This document shows positions 49,062-57,974 of a stretch of DNA of 64,000 bases, piece after piece. The notes beneath the pieces were generated by a model, which did not search any database, had not been told where the DNA came from, and worked only from the letters and a program-made list of their open reading frames with translations. The stretch is from positions 54,615-118,614 of the forward strand of contig WGLV01000004.1 in assembly GCA_016125385.1 (NCBI GenBank), written 5' to 3'. Every line of letters begins with the position of its first letter. The stretch's first letter is position 1. Origin of the DNA: a bacterium (lineage in GTDB: Bacteria > Hinthialibacterota > Hinthialibacteria > Hinthialibacterales > Hinthialibacteraceae). The translations under genes were made by a program, and so were the position numbers.

Positions 49062-49709
49062 TTAAAAATCAGGCGTGGTCAGCCCTTCGCGAATGGCATA
49101 CTTGATGAGCTCGACCGTGCTGTCCACGCCCAGTTTAAAGCGAATATTGCGCCGATGCGCCTCGACCGTTTTGAGGCTGATATTAAGCAGGTCGGCGATT
49201 TCTTTCATGGTTTTATTTTCCGCGAACAGTTGCAGCACCTCGCGTTCGCGTGAAGACAACTGGCCGTCTTCGGGCTGTGGGCCCGCCGCCTTGAGATAAT
49301 CATCAGCCGACCCGGCGATTTCCGAACTGAGAAACACGCCGCCCGCCATCACCTCGCGAACCGCCGCCGCCAGTTCGCGGAACGCGCTGTTTTTCAACAG
49401 GTAGCCCGAGGCGCCCGCGCGGAACGTCTGGGTGACGAAGCCTTTTTCGAGATGCATCGAGAGAATGATGATCTTGCAATCCGGCGCGATTTCGTGAATG
49501 CGGCGAGCCGCGTCGACGCCGTTCAACCCCGGCATGGTTATATCGAGAATGATGGCGTCGGGGCGTAAGGCGTTTACCTGCCGAATGGCCTCGCGCCCAT
49601 CGCGCGCCTCGCCGATGAGTTCCATGTCTTCTTCCTGTTCGAAAAGCAGGCGAAGTCCTTCCAAAACGATTTCATGATCGTCCGCGATCAGGATGGTTGT
49701 TTTATTCAT
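49062..49709 (-). CDS. NarL/FixJ-type response regulator
   Basis: 215 residues from the ATG at 49709 (MNKTTILIADDHEIVLEG). The start lies inside the last codons of the kinase gene, an 8-bp overlap. Receiver domain about 1-120 with acidic pocket D10-D11 and phospho-acceptor Asp56 (AIILDITMPG), then a LuxR-type helix-turn-helix (LSSREREVLQLFAENKTMKEIADLLNISLKTVEAHRRNI). A transcription factor switched by the overlapping sensor kinase. Its targets may include the convergent TonB operon, but no binding site was identified. Confidence 0.95.
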   Translation of the reverse strand: MNKTTILIADDHEIVLEGLRLLFEQEEDMELIGEARDGREAIRQVNALRPDAIILDITMPGLNGVDAARRIHEIAPDCKIIILSMHLEKGFVTQTFRAGASGYLLKNSAFRELAAAVREVMAGGVFLSSEIAGSADDYLKAAGPQPEDGQLSSREREVLQLFAENKTMKEIADLLNISLKTVEAHRRNIRFKLGVDSTVELIKYAIREGLTTPDF

Positions 49710-52695
49710 TGTGATGTTCCCGTTTGCGCGCGCCGGTGCGAACAAGCGGCGCGATGATGGTTACGCAGGTTTTCCGGTGCGGCTCTGATTCGATCTCAAG
49801 CCGTCCTCCAATTTGATGCAAGCGCTCCTGAATACTGTATAACCCAAACCCGTCTCCACGTGTTTCCCGAGGCGGCAGGCCGACGCCGTCGTCGATGACC
49901 GATACGGAGATGGAATCTCCATCGGCCGCGACGCTGACTTTAGCGTGGCGGGCTTTGGAATGTTTGATGACGTTGGTGACCAGTTCGCGCGCGGCGCGGT
50001 AGATAAGGTAACGCACGTCGCCTTCGAGAGGCTTGTCGCTTCCTTCGTCTTCAAACTCGAAATGAATCTCCGGATATTGCCGCTCCATCTGAACCGTCAA
50101 TTGTTCGAGCGCCGATTCAAGATTGAGTTCATACAGGCTGGGCGGACTGATTTCGAATACCAGGGACCGTGTGGCTTGATTGGTGTTCTCGATCAAGGCG
50201 CAGATATCGCTTAATGGCTTTTTCAGCCCCTCCGGCGCGATGCGTGACAGAATCAGGTCCAGCCGCAGCTGGCACATGGCCAGCGCCTGACCGATGCGGT
50301 CATGCAGATCGGTGGCGATCAGGCGGCGTTCGCGTTCTTCGGCGAGGCTGACATCGGCGGCGAGCTTCCGCAACTCAACGGCGTTCGCTTCAAGGCGGCG
50401 ATTAGCCTGGCTGAGTTCGAGGGTGCGGCTATCCACCAGTTCCGCCATCCATAAATGACGCCGGATCAGCAGCACGGCGAGCGCAAGCGCCAACAGCGAC
50501 GATAACGCCGTCATGGCGAGAAAGACGGGACTTTGATGCCAGGGGGGCAAAACTGAAAAACGGAATTCGGCTGGAGACGAATCGACATTGCCGTTTCGGT
50601 CCATCGCACGGACGTTCAACACGTGTTCGCCGGAGCGCAAGCCCCGGTATTCGACGGCGCTTTGTGCTGAATAGGGAGTCCAGTCTTCTCCATCGAGACG
50701 ATGGGAAAAATATAAGCGGTCGGGCGGCGTCGCGTCCCAGAAGTCGCGGCCTGTGAACACGAGGCGGACGTCTCCCTCTGGAGAAACCACCGATGGATTA
50801 TCGCTGGCGTTCACCATCGTTTCCGGCGCGCGGACGTCGGTTTCGGGATAGTAAAGGCTGACGCCATTGGCGGCGCCGCACCAGATACGCCCCTCGCGAT
50901 CTTCGAACACTTTATACGTCACCGCGCTGGGCAGGCCTTCCATCCGGGAATGAACCGCCCAGCAGTTATTCTGAAACCGCTGCAGACCGGCGCCGGAAGC
51001 CGTCCAGATGACGCCGTCATGATCGATGAGCATGGATCGCGCCCGGTCCACGTGCGACAACACCCGGCTCCAGACTCCTTTGCGCCACTGATAGACGTGT
51101 TGACGTCCGCCGAACCAGACCGTGTCCGGGCTGATTTCAAGAATCGTCAGTGCTCCCTGTTCGCCCGATTCATCCATGACGCTGTTGCGTTGAATTGTTC
51201 CATCACGGATCACTAAAAAGCCTTCAAGCCCCGTAATCCAGATAGAGCCGTCGCTGGCTTTGTATAGAGATCGCAATTCACCCAGGTCGGGAATCCGTTC
51301 CATTCCCTTGAGAGGCGTGAAACGGTCTCCGTCGTATTGAACGAATTCGCCGCCGTTTTCTCCCAGCAGATAGATCCAATACAGGCCGCCGCCCTGGTAG
51401 AAGAGGTGGCCGATGCTTTTCTCCGAGGGGGGAATAATGAAACTGTACGTCTCTGTTTGAGGATCGAAGCGGAGTATGCGGGATGTATCGAGCGTCTGCA
51501 AAACAACACTGCCGTCACGCAATGTCCCCAAGGTATCAGGGTAGGTGTGGCGCGGGACGGTTCCCGAAGGATAGGGAAAGTAGGACCATTTGCCGTCTTC
51601 GAGGCTGGCGAGCCCTTTCATCCCCGCGAACCATAAGCGACCCGCATCATCCTGATGGATGTCGAATACCAGCGAATTCTGGAACGGCGATTCTTTCGGC
51701 GTCCGCCAGATCGAGCTCGACCAGCGCGCCAGCCCTTGCGACATCGCCAGCCAGAACGATCCGTCGGGCGCGTGGACTGTATCCATCACGTCTCCAGTCA
51801 GTACGCTGTCGCTGTCGAAGGTCATGGAGAGTTCGCCGCGCTCTGAATGAACGGCGCGTTCATGCAGAATGGCGTGAAACGCCCACACATCGCGCCCTTC
51901 GCCGCCGGGCCAGAGCGCTTCAAGCGGATCGGCCCGATAATCCAGCGATTCAAAGCGTTCTCCATCGTAATACGCCAGTTGATCGCCGGGTGCGCCGGGC
52001 GAGGCGACGACGCAGATTACGCCGCCGTCGGATTGCGGGTACGCGTTTTTGAGGCCGCTCCAGTTTTCCGGCAAGGGCACGCCGGAGATCCCAGTCTCGC
52101 TATTTTCATCGAGCATCACGCGGTAAAATCCGTGCTGCGCTCCAAATATGAATTCGCGAGTGGAGACGGGGTTCATTGAGCGGATCGGGCCGAGCGCCGC
52201 GCGGTTGCTGGTCAGGAGCGGAGCCGAGGCGGCGCTGTTCGTATTATATTCATATATATTGTTCTGATACGCGTATAGAACCCGATCCCTTGAAAGAGGG
52301 GCGAACCACCGGTTCGAATCAAGTGGTTCCACGCTGAACAGCGTCCAGGTTTCGTCATCTTTGCGCCATAATCCTTCAGACGATTTCAGCCATAGGGTCT
52401 CATCCGGCGATTCGCTGATGGAAACCAGTTGAGTTTCTTCAGGAATCTGAATATGAGTCACGCGGTATCCATCCAGGCGGCTGATCCAGGGAATTTCCCA
52501 GTACCGGACGAAGATCACCCCGCTGGGGGCCATGAAGACCTGCTGACAATAACTTTCTTTCAAGCCGTTTTCTTCACGCCAGAAACGCCAGTTCTCCAAC
52601 CCCATGCCGTGCGCGTACAGCGCCGTCAGCAGGATGAATCCCGCGAGGCGCGACGCATGAATCAAGGCTATGTATACGGACCATCCGGAATTCAC
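49702..52695 (-). CDS. Y_Y_Y-type sensor histidine kinase with beta-propeller sensor
   Basis: 997 residues starting at GTG 52695 with GGAG seven bases upstream. Signal or anchor segment at about 8-26. Residues about 35-620 hold many short two-component-regulator propeller repeats (e.g. WFAGMKGLASLEDGKW, SIWITGLEGFLVI, RIWCGAANGVSLYYP), then a Y_Y_Y beta-sandwich (about 640-710), a membrane helix (SPVFLAMTALSSLLALALAVLLI), a coiled coil and a HisKA_3 kinase with His798 (TDLHDRIGQAL), then the ATP-binding domain (DDGVGLPPRE, GFGLYSIQERL). Such large periplasmic sensors often detect oligosaccharides. It lacks a fused receiver, and passes signal to the overlapping regulator. Confidence 0.95.
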   Translation of the reverse strand: MNSGWSVYIALIHASRLAGFILLTALYAHGMGLENWRFWREENGLKESYCQQVFMAPSGVIFVRYWEIPWISRLDGYRVTHIQIPEETQLVSISESPDETLWLKSSEGLWRKDDETWTLFSVEPLDSNRWFAPLSRDRVLYAYQNNIYEYNTNSAASAPLLTSNRAALGPIRSMNPVSTREFIFGAQHGFYRVMLDENSETGISGVPLPENWSGLKNAYPQSDGGVICVVASPGAPGDQLAYYDGERFESLDYRADPLEALWPGGEGRDVWAFHAILHERAVHSERGELSMTFDSDSVLTGDVMDTVHAPDGSFWLAMSQGLARWSSSIWRTPKESPFQNSLVFDIHQDDAGRLWFAGMKGLASLEDGKWSYFPYPSGTVPRHTYPDTLGTLRDGSVVLQTLDTSRILRFDPQTETYSFIIPPSEKSIGHLFYQGGGLYWIYLLGENGGEFVQYDGDRFTPLKGMERIPDLGELRSLYKASDGSIWITGLEGFLVIRDGTIQRNSVMDESGEQGALTILEISPDTVWFGGRQHVYQWRKGVWSRVLSHVDRARSMLIDHDGVIWTASGAGLQRFQNNCWAVHSRMEGLPSAVTYKVFEDREGRIWCGAANGVSLYYPETDVRAPETMVNASDNPSVVSPEGDVRLVFTGRDFWDATPPDRLYFSHRLDGEDWTPYSAQSAVEYRGLRSGEHVLNVRAMDRNGNVDSSPAEFRFSVLPPWHQSPVFLAMTALSSLLALALAVLLIRRHLWMAELVDSRTLELSQANRRLEANAVELRKLAADVSLAEERERRLIATDLHDRIGQALAMCQLRLDLILSRIAPEGLKKPLSDICALIENTNQATRSLVFEISPPSLYELNLESALEQLTVQMERQYPEIHFEFEDEGSDKPLEGDVRYLIYRAARELVTNVIKHSKARHAKVSVAADGDSISVSVIDDGVGLPPRETRGDGFGLYSIQERLHQIGGRLEIESEPHRKTCVTIIAPLVRTGARKREHHNE

Positions 52696-52763
52696 GGGTT
52701 CGCTCCATGAGGCATGGATGCATCCAGTTTACCGCTATACAGGCGGCGCGACGAAGCCGTGGA

Positions 52764-54761
52764 TTACTCCGCCGCGCGTAGCGGGTTGTCGACCGCTGAG
52801 CGAATCGCTTTCGCCGCTTCGCGCGCCAGTTCTCCACGCGTGACGGCATGAAAACTCATATCGCCGTCACTGGGCCAGCCAGGTCTCGCGCCCCTGATTT
52901 TGAGCGAACGCAAGTTGGTTTTGATTCGTTCGACTTCATCCTGGCTTACTTTGGCGTTCGGTTTGAATTCATCGCCTTCGATCTCCATCACTTGATACGC
53001 CAACACGAGTTGAATCGCCTTCCATGTTTCAAGACCATGTACGACGTCGTTGAACCGCCGTGGCGCGACATCGCTTTTGGCGTCGAGCAGAATTTCCTGT
53101 ACGGTCAGCGGCGGAACGTCGCGCGGCGCTCGATTCATCGTGATCGCGAGCCCGGCGATGGCGCCGGCCGCCTGGCCGGTCAGCATGGTGCTGGGCTGGA
53201 GGCGCGTCGCTCCATTAGCCATTCGGGATTGAGAGAGATTTTTTTCCGCGGGCAACAGCCCGTCGATTTCTTCTGGAATAAAGCATTCGAATGGAACCTG
53301 AAACGCTCCGTGACCCCATTGATCGAATTTGACGGGGAAATCCTCCGGGGAGTCGAGGTCCGTTTCCAGAAAGTGAACTTGATCGGGACCGCCGTGGACG
53401 TCGACCGGATAATCGTTTAACGCCAGCGCGGTTTGGAACCATTTCGGCGACCATGATTTCGCACGGCGCAGTTCTTTCGCGCTCAGGGTATGTTCGCCCA
53501 TGATGCGGCGGCTTTCTCGAACGTACGCGATCGGCGGCATGTGAATCAGAATCGCCTCGAAGGGCGCCATCTCGGGATGGCGTTGAATAAGTTTTTTTAC
53601 GCGAGCGCGGTTATAGGCTGAGTCATAACCAAGGTCGTTCGCCACAGACCAGTCCGTCCGGTTTAAGCGCGTCTGGATGTAATAGAGTACACGCAGCGTT
53701 TTCAGGATCGCCTGATACTCGGCTTCTTCGCGATGCGTGGGATCTTCGACGTCGAGCATGTCGAAGGCCTGATCGTTGGGGCCGAAGTTGATGCACGATC
53801 GGGTGTGAATCAGCCCGTTGCCATTCTGGACGCGCACCGCGCTGGATGAATCAGGCATGCCCCGGTATTTGAGGAAACGCTCGAACGACCAGGGGAAGCG
53901 ATGCGACATGTTATCCACGTTGTCGAGTTGAGGCGAGATCGCCGCCGGGTTGTAGCCGGGCGGCTCCAGCGTCATTCGCAGTTCGGATGGAGCGCCGCCT
54001 TCGTATTTTCGAATGCTCATCGTCCATGTGTTATGTTGAACGAGCGGCGTTTCACCTTTCCGGTTTTCGATCTGATCGCTGGTGATATTGCTGATTCTGT
54101 ACCGGGCGCCGGTGAGAGGGATCACGTCTCCATACTCGGTGGCGTCGATCAACACCTTGCATCGCAGCGTCCTGGGAGAGGCGGAGGCGCTTTGATCTTC
54201 GAGAGTGATGGAGACGATCTTGCCGTCTTCGCGCTGGACCGCGGTTGTTCTGGCTCTGAGCAGCACATCAAGCACCGCCCGTTCACCGGTGGGGGTAACG
54301 TCGCCGCGCACATCTTCGATCATGTCATATAGAATCCGTTGCGCGATATGAGGTTCTACGGCGAAGTGGTCTTCCGATACGGCGCAGGTATCGTTCGATT
54401 GGCCCACCGCCATGTAAAAAGCCTCGGCGCGGGACGTGAATTCATGATACACGCCTCGCGAGCGCACCCAATCGCGGGGCGGATAGCCTTCATCCATACT
54501 GGTGACGCTGGCGGCGCTCATCTGCCCGCCGATCCAGTCGGTCTCTTCGACGAGCAGGGTTCGTGCGCCCAGCCGCGCCGACTGTAACGCGGCAGCCACG
54601 CCGCCCGTGCCCGCGCCCGCCACGATGACGTCGTACTGATCGGGAAGCGAGCCGAATGCAAGCGTCTGTGCGGACCCGGCATACGATGGGGCCGCCGCTT
54701 CGAAAATCGCGATAGTCAGAGCGATTAGAAAAGTATGAAGGCGGAATATTCTTGAATTCAT
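52764..54761 (-). CDS. Exported FAD-dependent oxidoreductase
   Basis: 665 residues from the ATG at 54761, placed so that MNSRIFRLHTFLIALTIAIFEAA forms a signal peptide; the open frame extends to 54974 but overlaps a terminator and a neighbouring gene. FAD_oxidored-type fold: QYDVIVAGAGTGGVAAALQSARLGARTLLVEE (dinucleotide motif GAGTGG), DWIGGQMSAASV, LIDATEYGDVIPLTGARY, and ARSRMANGATRLQPSTMLTGQAAG-like cofactor contact near residue 550. A small C-terminal region (about 590-665) is helical. The substrate is unknown; relatives occur among exported proteins of planctomycete-like bacteria. Confidence 0.88.
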   Translation of the reverse strand: MNSRIFRLHTFLIALTIAIFEAAAPSYAGSAQTLAFGSLPDQYDVIVAGAGTGGVAAALQSARLGARTLLVEETDWIGGQMSAASVTSMDEGYPPRDWVRSRGVYHEFTSRAEAFYMAVGQSNDTCAVSEDHFAVEPHIAQRILYDMIEDVRGDVTPTGERAVLDVLLRARTTAVQREDGKIVSITLEDQSASASPRTLRCKVLIDATEYGDVIPLTGARYRISNITSDQIENRKGETPLVQHNTWTMSIRKYEGGAPSELRMTLEPPGYNPAAISPQLDNVDNMSHRFPWSFERFLKYRGMPDSSSAVRVQNGNGLIHTRSCINFGPNDQAFDMLDVEDPTHREEAEYQAILKTLRVLYYIQTRLNRTDWSVANDLGYDSAYNRARVKKLIQRHPEMAPFEAILIHMPPIAYVRESRRIMGEHTLSAKELRRAKSWSPKWFQTALALNDYPVDVHGGPDQVHFLETDLDSPEDFPVKFDQWGHGAFQVPFECFIPEEIDGLLPAEKNLSQSRMANGATRLQPSTMLTGQAAGAIAGLAITMNRAPRDVPPLTVQEILLDAKSDVAPRRFNDVVHGLETWKAIQLVLAYQVMEIEGDEFKPNAKVSQDEVERIKTNLRSLKIRGARPGWPSDGDMSFHAVTRGELAREAAKAIRSAVDNPLRAAE

Positions 54762-54785
54762 TGTCCGTTCCGGTTCGTTGGTTTC

Positions 54786-54817
54786 AAAAAAAAGACCTGG
54801 CCGGTGAATGGGCCAGG
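54786..54817 (-). terminator. Intrinsic terminator of the pseudopilin gene
   Basis: On the minus strand: CCTGGCC, 8-base loop, GGCCAGG, then TC and eight T. It lies 51 bp after the pseudopilin stop and just before the FAD gene start. Confidence 0.88.
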
Positions 54818-54867
54818 CCTTGTCAAGAAACGAGCGTATGACGATTTTGTGAATTGTTTCGCTGATG

Positions 54868-55452
54868 TCAGTTTCCGAACCGCATAATGTCGCCGTTCGA
54901 AACCAGACCGTTTGAAACTTCATACGGCGCCAGATCGCCTCCCCCCGCCGCTTCGAAGTCGCCGTCGGGGCCATAACTCATCAGAGCCCACTGCTTGTTG
55001 GGGTGGCCCTGATCGCGGAAATGACGGCCCAGCCCGGTGGGCGTGCGGTAATTGTCGGCGAAGACAGGCTCCCAATAGGGGTAGGTATTCGTCGGTTCAG
55101 ACGACTCCAACCGAAGTTGTTCTGTGTTGAATTTGTCTTCCGGTACGGATGACATGTACGAGATGGGCGTCGTCAATTTAGAGAGCCGGGTAAAACGCGA
55201 TAATTGCGAACCCTGACAGGTCCCCGTGTAGCAGCCATCGGTTGTGGTGCGCGGGGGCTTGTTGTAGTCGAGCGTGTACATGCCGATAGCAGTCCCGAGA
55301 TTGCGCATGTCGGCCTCGGCTCCGGCGATTTTGGCCCTGACCTGAGCGTTGAGGAAATTCGGCACCGCGATGGCGGCGAGTATACCAATGATGGCGACGA
55401 CGATCAGCAATTCAATCAAAGTAAATGCACGTGCGTTGGTTGTTGGTTTCAT
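54868..55452 (-). CDS. GspG-like pseudopilin
   Basis: 194 residues. A type IV pilin-like prepilin start: short basic leader (MKPTTNARA), then FTLIELLIVVAIIGILAAIA with the conserved Phe1 and Glu5, followed by AVPNFLNAQVRAKIAGAEADM. The C-terminal domain (about 60-194) has LTTPISYMSS, YPYWEP, WALMSYGPDGDFE and SNGLVSNGDIMRFG. No secretion ATPase, platform or prepilin peptidase is in the window. Such stand-alone pseudopilins are frequent in these bacteria and may form minor filaments or be surface-exposed. A paralogue is at 57975. It follows the propeller gene by 65 bp on the same strand. Confidence 0.9.
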   Translation of the reverse strand: MKPTTNARAFTLIELLIVVAIIGILAAIAVPNFLNAQVRAKIAGAEADMRNLGTAIGMYTLDYNKPPRTTTDGCYTGTCQGSQLSRFTRLSKLTTPISYMSSVPEDKFNTEQLRLESSEPTNTYPYWEPVFADNYRTPTGLGRHFRDQGHPNKQWALMSYGPDGDFEAAGGGDLAPYEVSNGLVSNGDIMRFGN

Positions 55453-55517
55453 TTCGGTTCACCCAAGTTCGCTGGTTGAAGCCGGGGCGTTCTCCTTTTT
55501 CAACGTATTTCGCTCAG

Positions 55518-56591
55518 TCAGTTGTACAGGTCCCAGGCTTTCGCCGATGACGACCCCGTCATCATTTTATAAACAAGAATGCGTTTTACATTGTCGTCGC
55601 GGCGCGAGTCGGAAATAAAGACGTAGGTTTCGCCGTCAATCTGGGCTGATTCCACGTCGCCGGTCTCAAGCAAGGGGCCGTTGGGCGAGTCGGAGGCGTC
55701 GATCCTCGCGACTGGAGTCGAAGTGTCGGAGGGATGATAAAACGCGACGTTGAGCTGGTAGGTTTCGCCCTCTCCCGGCGCTGCTTCGCCCGTATACGTG
55801 GGTACCATGATCAGGTCGTTCACCGGATCGTATCCCAGTTTCTGATGCTTGGTTCCATACTGACCGCCCTGCCCGCCCTGGGGAATAAAGCCGGGCTGGA
55901 TCGAAGCGTAACCGGCCAGATTATCCGGCGATCCGCCTGAAAGCAGGTTGGCCGCGCTGATGGGGTATCCGGCCACGTCGCGGTTTTTGGCAAGGTAGAT
56001 GTCATTCGTCGCGGGGTTATACGCGGCGTCACGCTGATAGGTTTCGCCACCGCCCACAGTGTGAAGCAACTCGCCGGTGTGAGAGTCGTAGAAATTGACC
56101 GTATCGAACAAGACGCCCATGACGATGTCGGCGTTGAGCATTGAGGCGGCCTCAAAACGTTGACCAAACACGCCATCGACTCCGAAATCGCTGACGAGAG
56201 CAAAATCAGGCGCGGGTCCGCGCTTGCGCAGACTGGAGGATGACGCCGTGCCCGTGTCGAACGACATGTAGACGTTCCCCTGGCTATCCACGTCGACGCC
56301 GGTAATGCCGCGGCCGTTGGGCATGTTGAAATCGAGGCCGTCATCCACGTAGACGTGTTCGCTGGCGGGCGGTGCGCTCAGTGGATCGGCGACGTACAGG
56401 CAGCCGGACAGGTTACTGCCGATTGACAGGATGGTGTAATACAAGCCCCCATTGGCGTCGACGGCCACGCCGAGCGGGATGCCCAGTTCGGGCGGCGTGG
56501 GCACTTCAGTAACGTACTGGAATGACACGGATTGCGCGAACGCGCTGGAACAGAGCAGAAAAATACACAGAGTGAAATTGAATTTCTTCAT
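55518..56591 (-). CDS. Secreted propeller-like protein of unknown function
   Basis: 357 residues from the ATG at 56591, preceded by GGGAGG; the in-frame ATG at 56654 lacks this. Signal peptide MKKFNFTLCIFLLCSSAFAQ. The sequence has NHL/SMP-30-like beta-propeller character: GIPLGVAVDANGGLYYTILS, GRGITGVDVDSQGNVYMSFD, DAAYNPATNDIYLAKNRDVAGYP, LGYDPVNDLIMVPTYTG and VESAQIDGETYVFISDSRR. No catalytic motif was recognised. It probably shares an mRNA with the pseudopilin, as no hairpin separates them. Confidence 0.7.
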   Translation of the reverse strand: MKKFNFTLCIFLLCSSAFAQSVSFQYVTEVPTPPELGIPLGVAVDANGGLYYTILSIGSNLSGCLYVADPLSAPPASEHVYVDDGLDFNMPNGRGITGVDVDSQGNVYMSFDTGTASSSSLRKRGPAPDFALVSDFGVDGVFGQRFEAASMLNADIVMGVLFDTVNFYDSHTGELLHTVGGGETYQRDAAYNPATNDIYLAKNRDVAGYPISAANLLSGGSPDNLAGYASIQPGFIPQGGQGGQYGTKHQKLGYDPVNDLIMVPTYTGEAAPGEGETYQLNVAFYHPSDTSTPVARIDASDSPNGPLLETGDVESAQIDGETYVFISDSRRDDNVKRILVYKMMTGSSSAKAWDLYN

Positions 56592-56910
56592 CTTGAACCT
56601 CCCAAAGAAAAAATGGAAATCGTCAATAGAATTTTGAATCAAGTTACTCACCAATCTTGAACAATTCTTTCGTTTGAATCAATTCACCATTTCCTGATTT
56701 TGTTTTTGAGGAAATGTCCATGCAATTCGCATGTAATATTTACGCCGCCGTGGAACATGGATGAGAAAATAAAATGTGGAGCTATTGCTTTCCCCGCGCG
56801 GATATTGAAGAATAATCGGCGTTGAAGCATGGAACCGCATCTCGGCTCCTGCTGTTTGCTGACGCACGATTCAACCAATCGTTATTGTGAAAACGTGGAG
56901 ACGATCAATC
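56592..56910. promoter_or_regulatory. Divergent intergenic region between propeller and DUF1080 genes
   Basis: 319 bp with genes leaving in both directions; it must hold both promoters. The stretch 56595-56720 is AT-rich. No operator or RNA was recognised. Confidence 0.45.
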
Positions 56911-57756
56911 ATGAAAAACGCAATTCGTACCCTTTCCGGCGTCCGCGCCGGACTCGCCGCGCCGTTGTTCGTATTGATGCTTATTTGTCTTTCCATTACC
57001 TCGATCACCATGACGGCTTCATCCGCTGAAATCGAGACGCAGGTCGGAGTCGGCGTTCCCGCGCCTCAAGGGGCGGACGTATTGATCGACGGGTCGCGCG
57101 AGTTGCTCGATGAGAAGTGGACGTACTGGGAAGGCCCGCGCTTCAGTTCATCGTTGCCCATTAAGTGGAAGATCGTAGACGATCCGGTCGACGCCGGTAC
57201 GGTGTTGATGTCGTATGACCCCGCCGCCGATGGAGGATTGTATGGCGCGGCCGATATCGTGACGAAAAAGGAATACCGTGACTTTCGCCTTCATATCGAG
57301 TTTCTGATTCCTCACAAGAGCGGCAACAGCGGCGTCTATCTTCAAAACCGTTACGAAATTCAGATTTTCGACGGCGCCACCGGACCGCACGGTATGGCCG
57401 CGGTGATTAATGAAGCGGCCGGCCCTTACGAGGCGTACAAGGGATTGGGTAAGTGGAACGCTTACGACATCGTCTTTCGCGCCGCGCGCTTTCAGGATGG
57501 AAAGTTGACGGAACACGCACTGGTGACGATTTATTTCAACGGCGTTAAAGCCCATGAAAACCGCTTCATTCAGAAAGTGTGGGGAGGGGCGAATTCTGGG
57601 ATCGACGGCGGCAATGACGACGGCGCGGGGATTACCGATACGCCCGGCGGTCTGAAATTACAATGCGAAGGGCATGACGTGCTTTTCCGCAACGCGTGGC
57701 TGCAGGAACTCGATCTGGAAAAACCCGACACGCAACTGATCGAACCCGCGAAATAG
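56911..57756 (+). CDS. Secreted DUF1080 (3-keto-disaccharide hydrolase type) protein
   Basis: 281 residues from the ATG at 56911 (GGAG ten bases upstream). Signal segment about 12-38 (APLFVLMLICLSITSI...). The DUF1080 jelly roll has YRDFRLHIEFLIPHKSGNSGVYLQNRYEIQIFD-type strands (about 120-155), then KGLGKWNAYDIVFRAARF and LKLQCEGHDVLFRNAWLQEL. It is a divergent paralogue of the DUF1080 protein at 5835 and uses a Sec-like rather than a Tat signal. Function as for that family: sugar or keto-sugar hydrolysis or binding. A single-gene unit with a strong terminator. Confidence 0.88.
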   Translation: MKNAIRTLSGVRAGLAAPLFVLMLICLSITSITMTASSAEIETQVGVGVPAPQGADVLIDGSRELLDEKWTYWEGPRFSSSLPIKWKIVDDPVDAGTVLMSYDPAADGGLYGAADIVTKKEYRDFRLHIEFLIPHKSGNSGVYLQNRYEIQIFDGATGPHGMAAVINEAAGPYEAYKGLGKWNAYDIVFRAARFQDGKLTEHALVTIYFNGVKAHENRFIQKVWGGANSGIDGGNDDGAGITDTPGGLKLQCEGHDVLFRNAWLQELDLEKPDTQLIEPAK

Positions 57757-57777
57757 TTATAACGCTGTGTTTTAAGC

Positions 57778-57793
57778 GTATCAGATCTGATAC
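57778..57793. repeat. Perfect 16-bp palindrome
   Basis: GTATCAGATCTGATAC is a perfect palindrome just upstream of the terminator at 57800. It may be an operator or only part of a 3' stem; nothing in the sequence decides. Confidence 0.4.
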
Positions 57794-57799
57794 AAAGCG

Positions 57800-57836
57800 A
57801 TGGCGCGATCTCTTCTGGGGATCGCGCCATTTTTTC
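57800..57836 (+). terminator. Intrinsic terminator of the second DUF1080 gene
   Basis: Perfect 11-bp stem ATGGCGCGATC/GATCGCGCCAT with a 9-base loop, then TTTTTTC. It begins 43 bp after the stop at 57756. Confidence 0.92.
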
Positions 57837-57974
57837 ATATTCCTGTGAAAATTGCATTCAAGCGAATGAATAATAAATTGATTGCTGACCGTATTTTCTT
57901 AAAAAAAAGTTTATCAACCTTTTTTTATGTTATCGTGGCGTCTGGATGACTTTTGGATTCAGGAGAGAGTCAGC

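Noticed and set aside
54762..54974. N-terminal extension of the FAD oxidoreductase to an upstream ATG
   Set aside because: It would cross the pseudopilin terminator and coding region and hide a clear signal peptide starting at 54761.
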